Assembly: GCA_013203595.1 (NCBI GenBank)
Contig: JABMNT010000032.1
Location: forward strand, 57,238-121,237
Origin: Rhodospirillales bacterium
Lineage (GTDB): Bacteria; Pseudomonadota; Alphaproteobacteria; Rhodospirillales; Casp-alpha2
Direction: 5' to 3'
Length of the DNA stretch: 64,000 nt
Below the pieces are notes generated by a model. It did no database searches and was not told the origin of the DNA. It was given only the letters and a program-made list of their open reading frames with translations. This document shows, one piece after another, positions 7,725 through 17,179 of this stretch; the first letter of the stretch is position 1, and the number at the start of each line of letters is the position of its first letter. Position numbers and translations under genes: made by a program.

Positions 7725-8597
7725 ATGCCGACGTCTATTCCCGCCGACCATGCGCGTGGCATTCTGCTGATGCTGGTTGCCATGCTGTTGTTCACCCTCA
7801 ATGATGCCATCGGCAAATGGCTGGTCGCCACCTATCCGGTTGGCCAGTTGCTGGCGATCCGCAGTTTTGCGGCGCTGGTCGTGCTGGTGCCGCTGGCCTG
7901 GCGAAACGGCGATCTGAAACGCCTGTTTTCACTGGCCCGGCCGGGCCTGCAACTGGTCCGCATCCTGCTGGTGATAACCGAAGTCGGATGTTTTTACTGG
8001 GCCGTCAAATTTCTGCCCCTGGCCGACGTCTTCATGTTCTACCTGGCCTCCCCCCTGTTCCTGACCGCGCTGTCGGTGATCATCCTGGGGCAACATGTGG
8101 GTATCCGCCGCTGGGTCGCCCTGCTGGTCGGCTTCGCAGGGGTGATTTTTATTTTCCCGCCCAGCGATGCTGTCCTTTCGCTGCCGGCGCTGATTGCCCT
8201 GACCGGAAGTCTGGCCCTGGCTTTGATGCTGACCCTGGCGCGCACCTTGAGCGCGTCGGGCGGGCTGACCCTGATCACCCTGCAAACTCTGGGCGTCGGT
8301 CTGGCCGGTGCGGCGACCGTGCCGTTTGCCTGGGTGACCCCCGATTTTGTTGATTTAAGCCTGCTCTGTCTGCTCGGGCTGGTGGCAACAACCGGACATT
8401 TTCTCATGAACTCGGCGGTTACCACCGCACCCTCGGCTGTGGTTGCCCCGTTTCAATATACCTCGATCGTCTGGGCGATCATCCTGGGTTATCTGATCTG
8501 GGGCGATTTCCCCGCGCCGCAGGCGCTGGCCGGCGCCGCCCTGATCGTTGGCAGCGGCCTGTTCGTGCTGTACCGGGAAAACATCACAAAGGCCTGA
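7725..8597 (+). CDS. DMT-superfamily (EamA) permease
   Basis: A 290-residue inner-membrane protein with about ten hydrophobic segments arranged as two EamA halves: residues ~10-140 (first half contains FTLNDAIGKWLVA and LADVFMFYLASPLF) and ~150-285 (APFQYTSIVWAIILGYLIWGD). EamA carriers export or import small metabolites; the substrate cannot be read from sequence. It starts only 9 bases after larB, so it may be in the lar transcript, possibly moving a lactate-like or nicotinate-like metabolite, but this is a guess. Confidence 0.85.
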   Translation: MPTSIPADHARGILLMLVAMLLFTLNDAIGKWLVATYPVGQLLAIRSFAALVVLVPLAWRNGDLKRLFSLARPGLQLVRILLVITEVGCFYWAVKFLPLADVFMFYLASPLFLTALSVIILGQHVGIRRWVALLVGFAGVIFIFPPSDAVLSLPALIALTGSLALALMLTLARTLSASGGLTLITLQTLGVGLAGAATVPFAWVTPDFVDLSLLCLLGLVATTGHFLMNSAVTTAPSAVVAPFQYTSIVWAIILGYLIWGDFPAPQALAGAALIVGSGLFVLYRENITKA

Positions 8598-8675
8598 TCC
8601 AGCCCTTGATTATCAAGCAGTTTCAAGGTCATCATACCGGTGCCTGTCCGCAACGAACAATTGGGGAAATTAGAT

Positions 8676-10037
8676 ATGTTGAAAAAACTGCTGATTTTGC
8701 CGCCGATTCTTCTGGCTGTCGGGGTGCTGGTCTTCGTGATCTCCCAGAAACAGCCACCGGAACGCAAACCGCCGTCTGAACAGGCCCGTCAGGTCCGGGT
8801 TATCGAAGCCCGGCCGGTGATCCTGGTGCCCCGCGCCCTGGGTTTTGGCGAGGTCAGACCGGACAAGACCTGGAGCGCGACTGCCCAGGTCAGCGGCGAA
8901 ATCACCTTTGTCCATCCCGACCTGAAAAAAGGAGCGGTCCTGCAGGCGGGAACTGAAATCATCGGCATTTCAAAGGTCGACTATGAACTGGCGATCCGCG
9001 AGGCCCAGGCCAATATCCGCTCGGCGGAAGCCACGCGTACGGAACTGGATGTGTCGCGCCGCAATACCGAGCTGTCACTGAACATTGAAGAGCGGTCACT
9101 TGCCGTGCGCGAAACCGAACTGGCGCGCAAACAGGACCTGATGCGCCGCGGCACGGTCGCCCAGTCGGCCGTCGATCAGGAGTTTCGCGATACCCTGAGC
9201 CAGCGCAAGAAAGTCCAGGACCTGAAAAATTCACTCAATCTGATCCCCACCCAGATTGCCGTGCAGACGGAGCGGATTGCGGTTTACCAGGCGGCTCTGG
9301 AACAGACCCGTCTGAACCTGGAGCGGACCCGCATCAGGCTGCCGTTCAATGCCCGCATTGCCGAAGTTGACGTGGAGACCACCCAATATGCACAGGTCGG
9401 CCAGGTTCTGGCCGTTGCCGACAGTATGGATATTGCTGAAATCGAAGCCCAGTTCTCGATCGACCCGTTCCGGGCCATGGTCCAGGCGGCAGCCGGCGAG
9501 GCGACGCAGCAGAGTATTGATCTTTTCTCCTTTGCCAATCTTGTCGAACAGATGGGATTAAGCCTGACGGTGCGACTGGGGTCCGGCGCAAACGCCATTG
9601 AATGGGCCGCACGGTTTTCCCGGATCAGCGATACGGTTGACCCGAAAACCCGCACCATTGGTGTTATTGCCGCAGTCGACGGCGCCTATGCAAAAACCAT
9701 CCCCGGCCAGCGCCCGCCGCTGACCAAGGGCATGTTTGTAGAAATCGAGATCCACGCCAAACCACTTAAGGACCGGATCGTCATCCCCCGCTCGGCAGTT
9801 CACGATGGCCATGTCTATATTCAAAACGCCGAAAACCGGCTGGAGATCAGGCCCGTAAAAACCGGCCTCGTGCAGGGCGATTTGGCATCGCCGCTTGAGG
9901 GTGTCGCCGCTGGTGACCGGGTTATTGTTTCCGACCTGTCGCCCGCCATCGAAGGCATGCTGTTGGTGTCGACCACGGACGAGGATTTAAGCGACCGTCT
10001 TGCCCGTAATGCCGCCGGGAGCAGGCCAGGCACATGA
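8676..10037 (+). CDS. RND efflux periplasmic adaptor (HlyD/AcrA family)
   Basis: A membrane-fusion protein of 453 residues linking an RND pump to an outer-membrane channel. It has one N-terminal anchor (MLKKLLILPPILLAVGVLVF), a first lipoyl half near residues 55-105, a long Q/R/E-rich coiled-coil hairpin (about 105-215), the second lipoyl half (RLPFNARIAEVDVE), then beta-barrel and membrane-proximal domains. I chose ATG 8676 over an in-frame GTG at 8640 because a GGGG ribosome site sits 9 bases before it and the anchor starts immediately. Its end overlaps the pump gene by 4 bases (ATGA). Confidence 0.9.
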   Translation: MLKKLLILPPILLAVGVLVFVISQKQPPERKPPSEQARQVRVIEARPVILVPRALGFGEVRPDKTWSATAQVSGEITFVHPDLKKGAVLQAGTEIIGISKVDYELAIREAQANIRSAEATRTELDVSRRNTELSLNIEERSLAVRETELARKQDLMRRGTVAQSAVDQEFRDTLSQRKKVQDLKNSLNLIPTQIAVQTERIAVYQAALEQTRLNLERTRIRLPFNARIAEVDVETTQYAQVGQVLAVADSMDIAEIEAQFSIDPFRAMVQAAAGEATQQSIDLFSFANLVEQMGLSLTVRLGSGANAIEWAARFSRISDTVDPKTRTIGVIAAVDGAYAKTIPGQRPPLTKGMFVEIEIHAKPLKDRIVIPRSAVHDGHVYIQNAENRLEIRPVKTGLVQGDLASPLEGVAAGDRVIVSDLSPAIEGMLLVSTTDEDLSDRLARNAAGSRPGT

Positions 10038-13000
10038 TCCGCTATTTTGCGACCCATCCGACCGCCGCCAATTTGCTGATGGTTGGCTTCATCGTCGCTG
10101 GCCTGGTCGCCTGGCCGACGCTGCAGCGCGAAACCTTTCCCCGGGTCGATGCCAAGCACGTCGAAATCCGCGTGCCCTACCCCGGCGCCCGTGCCGAAGA
10201 CATTGAAGAGGCCATATGCCAGCGCATCGAGGACGCCGTTGACGGCATCAGCCAGGTTCAGGAAGTGACCTGTGATGCCAAGGAAGGACTGGCCACGGCA
10301 ACTGTCGAAATGCAGGAAGGCGCCGATCTTGATCGCTTCACCGCCGATGTGAAAACCGAAATCGACGCCATAACCGATTTTCCAGAGCGTGCCGAACAGG
10401 CCACCGTTCGCCAGCTGGGACGAACCGATTTTGTGGCCTCGGTGGCCATCACCGGCCCCACGGACAAATCCGATCTGAAAGCCCTGGCAGAACAGACCAA
10501 GGACCGGATGCTGCGTTTTGGCGGCATTCCAAAGGTCGAGATCAACGGCTTTTCAGATCATCAAATCCGTATCGAATTATCCGATCACACACTACGCCAG
10601 TTCGGCTTGAGCGTCGAAGATATCGCCCAGGCCATTGAACGGCAAAGCGTCGATTTGCCGGCGGGAAGCCTGACCACGGAGGATCAGGAGTTGCTGATCC
10701 GATTTGCTGATGAACGTAAAACCGTTGACGATTTCAAGGACGTTGTGGTTGTTTCCAGCGCTGGCGGCGGCCAGATCCGGCTCAGTGACATTGCGACCAT
10801 TACCGACCGGTTTGAACTGGACGAAAAGAAAATCCTGTTCAATGACAAACCCGCTGCCATTCTCGACATCACCAAAACCGCAAACGACGACACCCTCGAT
10901 GTGATCAACAGCGTAAATGCATTTTTGGAGCACGAGCGGGCGATCTCGCCGCCCGGCGTAAACATCGTGCTCAACAATGACGTCTCGTCGATCGTCAAAG
11001 AGCGGCTGTCCCTCTTGCTGACAAATGGCGGTCAGGGGTTTCTTCTGGTCTTTCTGACCCTGTGGCTGTTCTTCGGCTGGCGCTATTCGTTCTGGGTGGT
11101 GATGGGATTGCCGGTGTCATTTCTGGGCGCCATCGTGTTGATGGTGCAGGTTGGCTACACCATCAACATGCTGACCATGGTCGGCCTGCTGATCGTTGTC
11201 GGCCTGCTGATGGATGATGCCATTGTGATTGCCGAAAACATCGTCAGCCATCGCAACAAGGGGAAAAACCCGATCGACGCCGCCGTCGATGGTGCCCGAC
11301 AGGTTATCCCCAGCGTCTTTGCCTCGTTCATTACCACATCTTGCATATTCGGCTCACTGGCCTTTCTGCAGGGCGATCTCGGGCAAATTCTGCGCGTCGT
11401 ACCGGTGGTTATGCTGTTTGTTCTTGTCATCTCGCTGATCGAAGCCTTTCTGATCCTGCCCAATCATTTGTCCCATTCGCTGGGAGCCGTCGATACGGAA
11501 TTGCCCCCTGTCCAGGCCTGGGTCGACGCCAGGATGAATAGTTTTCGCGACCGCGTGGTCGGCCCCGTTGCCGACAAAGCCGTGCAGTGGCGCTATCTGA
11601 CAACCGGCTTCGCCTTCGCCGCGCTGATCCTGGCGGTCAGCATCATGGCCGGTGGTTACCTGAAATTTTCGCCGTTTCCGGAACTGGATGGCGATGTCAT
11701 GGAGGCCCGTATTTTACTGCCCCAGGGCACGCCGCTCAAGCGCACGGAACAGGTCGTCGGCAAGGTCCGCGCCGCTCTCGCCCGGGTCGATGCCCGGTTC
11801 ACGCCAGCCCAGCCGGACGGCCAGGCCCTGATCCGCACAGTGGCGGTGAAATACAGTGAAAACAAAGATGCCTATGAAACCGGCGCCCATGTGGCGACCC
11901 TGACGGCGGATTTGTTAAGCTCGGAAATTCGCAGCACGACAATCGACACGGTGATGCAGGCCTGGCGTCAGGAAACCGGTGAACTGGCCGATATCATCTG
12001 GATCAAATATGCCGAGGCGCAAACCGGACCGGCCGGACTGGCCATCGAGATTCGCCTGCAGGGCGACAATATCGATGACGTGAAAAAAGCCTCCCTCGAC
12101 CTGCAGCAATGGCTGCGCGGCTATGTCGGCACCTATAACATCACCGACGATTTACGACCCGGCAAACAGGAAATCAGAGTCCGCCTGAAAGACGGGGCAT
12201 CGCCATTGGGCATCGATGCCCGGACCATCGCCGATCAGTTGCGCTCGGCCTTTTTCGGCTCGACCGTCGATGAAGTCCAGGTCAATGGCGAGTCCTACGA
12301 AATTGACGTTCGCCTGAGTGAGGCGGATCGCAACAGCATCGCAAATCTGGATTACTTCACAATTTCGACGGCCGCCGGTGACCTGATTCCGCTGTCAGCG
12401 GTTGCTGATCTAACCCTGGGGCGCGGCTATTCGCGCATCAACCGGGTCGACGGGGTACGCACCGTTACCATTCAGGGCGACGTCAATACCGCCCTCGCCA
12501 ATGCCAATGAAATCCTGGCCGATACCCAAAAGCGCTTCTTCGTTGATATGGGGGAACGCTATCCCGGTGTTCACTTCGCCCTCGAAGGAGCCAACAAGGA
12601 GGCTTCAGGGACCCAGAAATCAATGATCCGCGGGTTCCTGATTGGCCTTATTGGCGTGTTTTTACTGCTCAGTTTCCAGTTCAAGAGCTATATCGAACCG
12701 CTGGTGGTGATGATTATAATTCCCTTTGCCTTCATCGGTGCGGTCGGCGGGCACGTCCTGCTCGGGCTTGACTTCACAATGCCCAGCATGCTCGGGTTCG
12801 TGGCCCTGGCCGGGGTGGTGGTTAACGATTCCATATTGCTGGTCAATTTCATCAAGCATTTTCACGGCGAATCAAAATCCGTCGCCATTGCCGCACCGCA
12901 GGCCAGCCGCGCCCGCTTCCGTGCGGTGTTTCTGACCTCGGCAACGACCATCGTCGGCCTGCTGCCGATGCTGTCCGAGACCAGCCTGCAGGCCCAGATC

Positions 13001-13120
13001 CTGATCCCGCTGGTTACCAGCCTGTGCTTCGGTCTGCTGGTGTCGACGGTGCTGGTGCTGTTTCTGGTTCCCGCCGTCTATGCGATCTTCGATGACCTGG
13101 GCTGGGCCCGGCTCGATTAA
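10034..13120 (+). CDS. RND-family efflux pump permease
   Basis: The 1028-residue inner-membrane pump of the pair. Twelve membrane spans are arranged as one N-terminal helix, a large periplasmic loop, five more helices, and the same again in the second half. The proton-relay aspartates are in GLLMDDAIVIAENIV (fourth helix), and the partner helix carries GVVVNDSILLVNFIKH. It is drug/hydrophobe-type (AcrB-like), not a CzcA-type metal pump in overall character, but the cargo cannot be assigned. No TolC-type channel gene is adjacent. A strong terminator directly follows the stop codon, so the unit ends here. Confidence 0.92.
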   Translation: MIRYFATHPTAANLLMVGFIVAGLVAWPTLQRETFPRVDAKHVEIRVPYPGARAEDIEEAICQRIEDAVDGISQVQEVTCDAKEGLATATVEMQEGADLDRFTADVKTEIDAITDFPERAEQATVRQLGRTDFVASVAITGPTDKSDLKALAEQTKDRMLRFGGIPKVEINGFSDHQIRIELSDHTLRQFGLSVEDIAQAIERQSVDLPAGSLTTEDQELLIRFADERKTVDDFKDVVVVSSAGGGQIRLSDIATITDRFELDEKKILFNDKPAAILDITKTANDDTLDVINSVNAFLEHERAISPPGVNIVLNNDVSSIVKERLSLLLTNGGQGFLLVFLTLWLFFGWRYSFWVVMGLPVSFLGAIVLMVQVGYTINMLTMVGLLIVVGLLMDDAIVIAENIVSHRNKGKNPIDAAVDGARQVIPSVFASFITTSCIFGSLAFLQGDLGQILRVVPVVMLFVLVISLIEAFLILPNHLSHSLGAVDTELPPVQAWVDARMNSFRDRVVGPVADKAVQWRYLTTGFAFAALILAVSIMAGGYLKFSPFPELDGDVMEARILLPQGTPLKRTEQVVGKVRAALARVDARFTPAQPDGQALIRTVAVKYSENKDAYETGAHVATLTADLLSSEIRSTTIDTVMQAWRQETGELADIIWIKYAEAQTGPAGLAIEIRLQGDNIDDVKKASLDLQQWLRGYVGTYNITDDLRPGKQEIRVRLKDGASPLGIDARTIADQLRSAFFGSTVDEVQVNGESYEIDVRLSEADRNSIANLDYFTISTAAGDLIPLSAVADLTLGRGYSRINRVDGVRTVTIQGDVNTALANANEILADTQKRFFVDMGERYPGVHFALEGANKEASGTQKSMIRGFLIGLIGVFLLLSFQFKSYIEPLVVMIIIPFAFIGAVGGHVLLGLDFTMPSMLGFVALAGVVVNDSILLVNFIKHFHGESKSVAIAAPQASRARFRAVFLTSATTIVGLLPMLSETSLQAQILIPLVTSLCFGLLVSTVLVLFLVPAVYAIFDDLGWARLD

Positions 13121-13150
13121 AAAACCCGTTTCCATTGGCCGGGTTTTGTC
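13121..13150 (+). terminator. Rho-independent terminator after the RND operon
   Basis: AAAACCCG (13121-13128) pairs perfectly with CGGGTTTT (13140-13147) around an 11-base loop, and the T-run is part of the 3' arm. It starts right after the TAA stop codon of the pump gene. Confidence 0.85.
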
Positions 13151-13191
13151 CTAGGTAAGCGGATACCGTCCACGCAAAGCGAAAGTCAATA

Positions 13192-14313
13192 ATGCAGATT
13201 CCGAGCGCGCCTGGTTTATTTCCCTCGCAAACCATAACGGCAATGATCAATGACAACCTGATTTCGGCGGCCAGCCCGGTTACCGAGGAGCAAATTCAGC
13301 CGGCCAGTCTCGACCTGCGCCTGGGCGATATTGCTTACCGGGTCCAGGCCAGCTTCCTGCCGGGCAAGGGCTCGCCCGTCCGCACCCTTCTCGATGAACT
13401 GACCATGCATAAAATCGACCTGAGCCAGGGCACGGTGCTTGAGCGGGGTTGCGTTTATATCGTGCCGCTGCAGGAACACCTGCGCCTGCCGCCGACCGTA
13501 TCCGCGATCACCAATCCAAAAAGTTCGACCGGTCGGCTCGACGTGTTCAGCCGGCTGATCACCGACGGTGCGACGGAGTTTGATACGGTCGAGGCGGGCT
13601 ATGCGGGGCCACTGTATCTGGAAATTGCGCCCTGCACCTTCTCCATTCTGGCGCGCACCGGGGACCGGTTGAACCAGATCCGTTTCAGCCAGCAACGCTC
13701 GATCATCAGTGACGATCAACTGGCCCTGCTGCATGCTGAAACACCGGTTGTCAGCGGCGGAATATCGGAAAACTTTATCGACAAGGGGGTCCGGTTCACC
13801 ATCGATTTGGCCGGTGGCAGGTCGCGGATTATCGGCTTTCGGGCACGCCCGCATACGCCGGTCATTGATCTGAGAAACATCAGCCATTACCAACCCGAGG
13901 ATTTTTGGGAACCGGTCACGGCGGGGAGCAAACGCGGCATCATTCTGAACCCTGGTGACTTCTACATTCTGGCGACCCAGGAATCGGTATCCGTGCCGCC
14001 CCATCTGGCTGCAGAAATGCTCGCCTATGATACCCTGCTTGGTGAGTTTCGCGTGCATTACGCCGGCTTTTTTGACCCGGGGTTTGGCTGGGCCGCGGCT
14101 GGCGGACGGGGCTCGAAAGGGGTGCTGGAAGTGCGCAGTCACGATGTGCCGTTTTTGCTGGAACACGGACAACCGACCGGCCGCCTGGTCTTTGAACACC
14201 TGACAGCGACCCCTGAAATGGTTTATGGCACGTCGATAAGCTCCAACTACCAGAGTCAGGGCCTCAAGCTTGGCAAACAGTTCAGGGACTGGCCCCTGAC
14301 AGGGAGTGTCTGA
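13192..14313 (+). CDS. dcd: dCTP deaminase, two-domain alphaproteobacterial type
   Basis: Converts dCTP to dUTP for thymidylate synthesis. This is the 370-residue PF06559-type enzyme, twice as long as the E. coli protein. The first half has QPASLDLRLGD, the substrate loop NPKSSTGRLDVFSRL near residues 103-117, and the catalytic-glutamate strand AGYAGPLYLEIAPC near 142. The second half repeats the dUTPase-like fold with AGFFDPGFGWAAAGG and GRLVFEHL, showing internal duplication. The last base of its TGA stop is the first base of the next ATG, which ties this nucleotide gene to an enolase-superfamily gene, an unusual pairing. Confidence 0.9.
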   Translation: MQIPSAPGLFPSQTITAMINDNLISAASPVTEEQIQPASLDLRLGDIAYRVQASFLPGKGSPVRTLLDELTMHKIDLSQGTVLERGCVYIVPLQEHLRLPPTVSAITNPKSSTGRLDVFSRLITDGATEFDTVEAGYAGPLYLEIAPCTFSILARTGDRLNQIRFSQQRSIISDDQLALLHAETPVVSGGISENFIDKGVRFTIDLAGGRSRIIGFRARPHTPVIDLRNISHYQPEDFWEPVTAGSKRGIILNPGDFYILATQESVSVPPHLAAEMLAYDTLLGEFRVHYAGFFDPGFGWAAAGGRGSKGVLEVRSHDVPFLLEHGQPTGRLVFEHLTATPEMVYGTSISSNYQSQGLKLGKQFRDWPLTGSV

Positions 14314-15422
14314 TGCCCTACGCGGTCAAGGCCTTTGCCCTGCAGGCAACCCCGAAAACGCTCTGGTGTTTTCTTCAGGTCACCGCGGACGACGGCTATA
14401 CGGGCTGGGGGGAGTTTACGATCGGCTATCCGCGGGTTGAACTGAGCGCCACATTCAGCCAGTTCCTGGGCCAGCTGACGGCCAGCGACTTTGACCTGGA
14501 TGGGCGGCGCCGTGGCCCGCAACTGATGGATCAGCGCATTCTGTCGGCGCTTTACACCGCATTGGATCAGGCGGTTTTTGATATTCACGCACAGAAGCAA
14601 AACCGCAAACTGGTTGACCTGCTGGCCCCCGGGTGCCGCAACGACAGTGTCAGTTTGTACGCGAATATCAACCGCAGCGTCATCCAGCGCAGCCCGGAAG
14701 CTTTTGCCGCGCGCGCCCTGGAGGCCAAAGCCGCAGGATTTGATGCCATCAAAATGGCCCCGTTTGATGACCTGACCCCCGAATTATGTGGGTCCGACGT
14801 GGGCCGCCGATTACTGGACACCGGCGCCCGGCGTATCCAGGCGGTTCGCGACGCCATCGGGCCTGAGATGTCGCTGATGGTCGATTGCCACTGGCGGTTC
14901 GACGAGGAGACCGCCGATCAGGCCCTGGGGTTTTTAACTGCCTCCAGCGTCTCCTGGTATGAATGCCCACTGCCGGAAACCGCCGATACCATCGGGCCTT
15001 TGTTGAAACTGCGCAGCAAGGCCAACGACCGGGGCATGCGCCTTGCCGGATGTGAGAAGTTCACCGGCTGGACACAATTTCAGCCGTTCGTCGAGAACCA
15101 GGTCTATGATGTGATTATGCCGGATGCCAAATACGCTGGCGGCATGCGTGAAATCATGGATGTTGGCAGGCGCGCCATGAAACACGGGGTTGCCGTCTCC
15201 CTGCACAACCCGAGCGGCCCCATCTCCCACGCCGTCAGTCTGCATATTGCAGCAGCCCTTGATAACGGCATGCCTCTGGAGTTTCAGTTCAATGAAACCC
15301 CGCTGTTTGACCAGATTGCGGACGGGGTAATTCCCGCCCGCACCGGCCGATCAGGGCTGCCGGACGGGGTTGGCACCGGTATCGGCCTGCTTGAGGCCCG
15401 CCTGTCGCCACTTGCCGAGTGA
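14313..15422 (+). CDS. Enolase-superfamily (mandelate racemase/muconate lactonizing) sugar-acid dehydratase candidate
   Basis: A 369-residue enolase-superfamily enzyme. These proteins abstract the proton alpha to a carboxylate bound to Mg. Metal ligands look complete: Asp in LMVDCHWRF (~residue 190), Glu in SWYECPLPE (~218) and Glu in LAGCEKFTG (~248). General acid/base candidates are Lys in AIKMAP (~147) and the Asp-His pair in VIMPDAKYAGG and VSLHNPSGP, as in mandelate-racemase-type members. With the transporter, aldolase and dehydrogenase that follow, dehydration of an aldonic or aldaric acid is the most likely role; a specific substrate cannot be named. Confidence 0.85.
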   Translation: MPYAVKAFALQATPKTLWCFLQVTADDGYTGWGEFTIGYPRVELSATFSQFLGQLTASDFDLDGRRRGPQLMDQRILSALYTALDQAVFDIHAQKQNRKLVDLLAPGCRNDSVSLYANINRSVIQRSPEAFAARALEAKAAGFDAIKMAPFDDLTPELCGSDVGRRLLDTGARRIQAVRDAIGPEMSLMVDCHWRFDEETADQALGFLTASSVSWYECPLPETADTIGPLLKLRSKANDRGMRLAGCEKFTGWTQFQPFVENQVYDVIMPDAKYAGGMREIMDVGRRAMKHGVAVSLHNPSGPISHAVSLHIAAALDNGMPLEFQFNETPLFDQIADGVIPARTGRSGLPDGVGTGIGLLEARLSPLAE

Positions 15423-15606
15423 TGCTACGGCCCGGCCGGGATTCCGTCGGCCGATGCAATCAACCTTTCCCTTATAGCGGTGATTGAAGGCCATAAATTC
15501 ATTTGACCCCCCGCATGCTGGTATGGTAGTCATCAATGAGATTTTAACTGAGTTGTTACTATAGAAATAAAACCAGCTCATTTCATATCATCAGGAGGAG
15601 GCCAAA

Positions 15607-16593
15607 GTGACATTCTTTAAATCAAAACTACTCATTGCTGCCGGCGCGCTCATGGGGCTCGCCATCAACCCGGGCGCGGATCTGAGCAAATCAGGGCAGG
15701 CCAGGGCCGAATTTCCGACCAAACCGATCAAGGTCTATGTCGGCTTCAAGCCCGGAGGACGGACCGATACGGTCGCCCGTCTGGTTGCCAAATATGTGCA
15801 GGAAAACAATTTATTGTCGCAGCCCATGATCATTGTCAACAAACCGGGTGCCGCCGCGGCCAACGCAGCCCGCGACGTTTTGGGCGCCAAGCCCGATGGC
15901 CATTCAATTTTGCATTGGCACCATCAACTGCTGATTACCAATGCCATGGGTGTAAACAAAATCCACCCCCAGGATTTCACCTCGCTGGGTTTCCTGGGTG
16001 GCGGCAGCCCGGTCTGGACCGTGCGTGCGGACTCGGGCCTGAATAGCCTTGCCGATCTGGTCAACAAGTTAAAAGCCGAGCCGGAAAGTCTGCTGGAAGC
16101 CATCGGCATCGGCACCATCCCACATTTGATGGGCGTACAGCTGGCTGCCGCTGCCGGATTCAAGACCCGCTACATCGGCTCCGGCGGCGGTGCCGACCGG
16201 CTCGCTAAACTGTTGGGTAAAAATGCCGATATCGCCTTGTTTTCAGCTTCCGAATATCTCCGTTTCAAACCCCAGGGAGTCAAGGCGCTGGTCTTTTTCG
16301 GACCCAATCGGATTGCCTCTCTGCCCGATGTCCCGACCACCACGGAGTTGGGTTATGACGCGGTCTGGGCCAACCCCAACTGGTGGCTGGGCCCCAAAAA
16401 CATGGACAAGGAAGCGGCCGCCAAGCTTTCCAGCGTGCTCAAGCAGGCGATCAGCAGCAAGGAAATGATTGATTACTTCAATTCCAAGGCGCTCGATCCC
16501 TACTGGACGGACGGCGAGCCCGCCATGGAGCAGTCGCTCAAGGTCCTGGACAAGCTGAAAGTCATCGTCAAGGAACAGAATCTCGGAAAATAA
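15607..16593 (+). CDS. tctC: TctC-type (Bug) periplasmic substrate-binding protein
   Basis: The solute receptor of a tripartite tricarboxylate transporter; family members bind carboxylates such as citrate, glutamate or sugar acids. GTG 15607 follows a strong AGGAGGAGG site. Residues 1-36 form a long signal peptide (LLIAAGALMGLAI then ARAEFPTKP at the cleavage region). The Bug hallmarks are KPIKVYVGFKPGGRTDTVAR and VNKPGAAAANAARDV, the two loops that clasp the carboxylate. The upstream 184 bases hold no gene and include a GC-rich inverted repeat (CGGCC/GGCCG near 15430-15455). A terminator separates it from tctB, fitting higher expression of the receptor. Confidence 0.9.
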   Translation: MTFFKSKLLIAAGALMGLAINPGADLSKSGQARAEFPTKPIKVYVGFKPGGRTDTVARLVAKYVQENNLLSQPMIIVNKPGAAAANAARDVLGAKPDGHSILHWHHQLLITNAMGVNKIHPQDFTSLGFLGGGSPVWTVRADSGLNSLADLVNKLKAEPESLLEAIGIGTIPHLMGVQLAAAAGFKTRYIGSGGGADRLAKLLGKNADIALFSASEYLRFKPQGVKALVFFGPNRIASLPDVPTTTELGYDAVWANPNWWLGPKNMDKEAAAKLSSVLKQAISSKEMIDYFNSKALDPYWTDGEPAMEQSLKVLDKLKVIVKEQNLGK

Positions 16594-16624
16594 ATCGCAA
16601 CGACAGAAATTCTCTTTCCCTGTC

Positions 16625-16660
16625 AACCGCTGCGCCCCACTTGGCGTGGCGGTTTTTTTC
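16625..16660 (+). terminator. Intergenic terminator/attenuator between tctC and tctB
   Basis: AACCGC (16625-16630) pairs with GCGGTT (16649-16654), extended imperfectly by TGCGCC/GGCGTG, and is followed by a run of seven T. It can stop most transcripts after tctC and let some read into tctBA. Confidence 0.75.
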
Positions 16661-16681
16661 ACATTCAACGGAGTGGAAACT

Positions 16682-17158
16682 GTGCAAAAACAGGTCGACC
16701 CCAAAGCGGATATCATTCTTGCCATTGGCATGATTCTTTTCAGTGGCCTGATTTACTTAGGCTCCCAGGATCTACCGCCGCCCCGCTACGAGCCGATGGG
16801 TTCGGCGGCGGTACCACAGGGACTTGCCGTACTCATGGCGCTGTTGTCGGTGCTGCTGATTTTCCGCGCCCTTCCCCATCTCAAAACCTTCCAGGCAAGT
16901 GCCAATCAGATAACCGACGTTACGCCCAGGCCCGTGCTGGCGATCATCGTGTTTGCCCTGACCCTGATTTTCATAGCCCTTCTCGATTTTGGGATTCTGT
17001 CCTTCATCCCGGCCGGCATCCTGTATATGACGGCAATCGGCTATTTTCTGACCCATCGGAACCTGAAGCGGATGCCGCGGTTTTTTGTGTTCTCGGTGCT
17101 GATGGTGGTCAGTAATTACTACCTGTTTACACGGGTTTTTTATATCGATCTCCCGTAG
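16682..17158 (+). CDS. tctB: TctB-type small membrane subunit
   Basis: The 4-helix small subunit of the tripartite tricarboxylate transporter (158 residues). Hydrophobic segments fall at about 13-32 (IILAIGMILFSGLIYL), 45-65, 84-108 and 125-150. The start is GTG 16682, eight bases after a GGAG site; a longer reading from ATG 16646 would run through the terminator and is unlikely. It sits between tctC and tctA in the usual order for this transporter type. Confidence 0.85.
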   Translation: MQKQVDPKADIILAIGMILFSGLIYLGSQDLPPPRYEPMGSAAVPQGLAVLMALLSVLLIFRALPHLKTFQASANQITDVTPRPVLAIIVFALTLIFIALLDFGILSFIPAGILYMTAIGYFLTHRNLKRMPRFFVFSVLMVVSNYYLFTRVFYIDLP

Positions 17159-17179
17159 CCTCGCCTGAAAGGGATTTCT

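Noticed and set aside
13216..14199. 327-codon open frame antisense to the dCTP deaminase gene
   Set aside because: No recognisable domain, no ribosome site; the plus-strand deaminase explains the region.
14313..15422. Enolase-superfamily enzyme as the missing lactate racemase of the lar genes
   Set aside because: LarA is an unrelated family; this enzyme has Mg-ligand residues of the enolase superfamily and needs no nickel-pincer cofactor.
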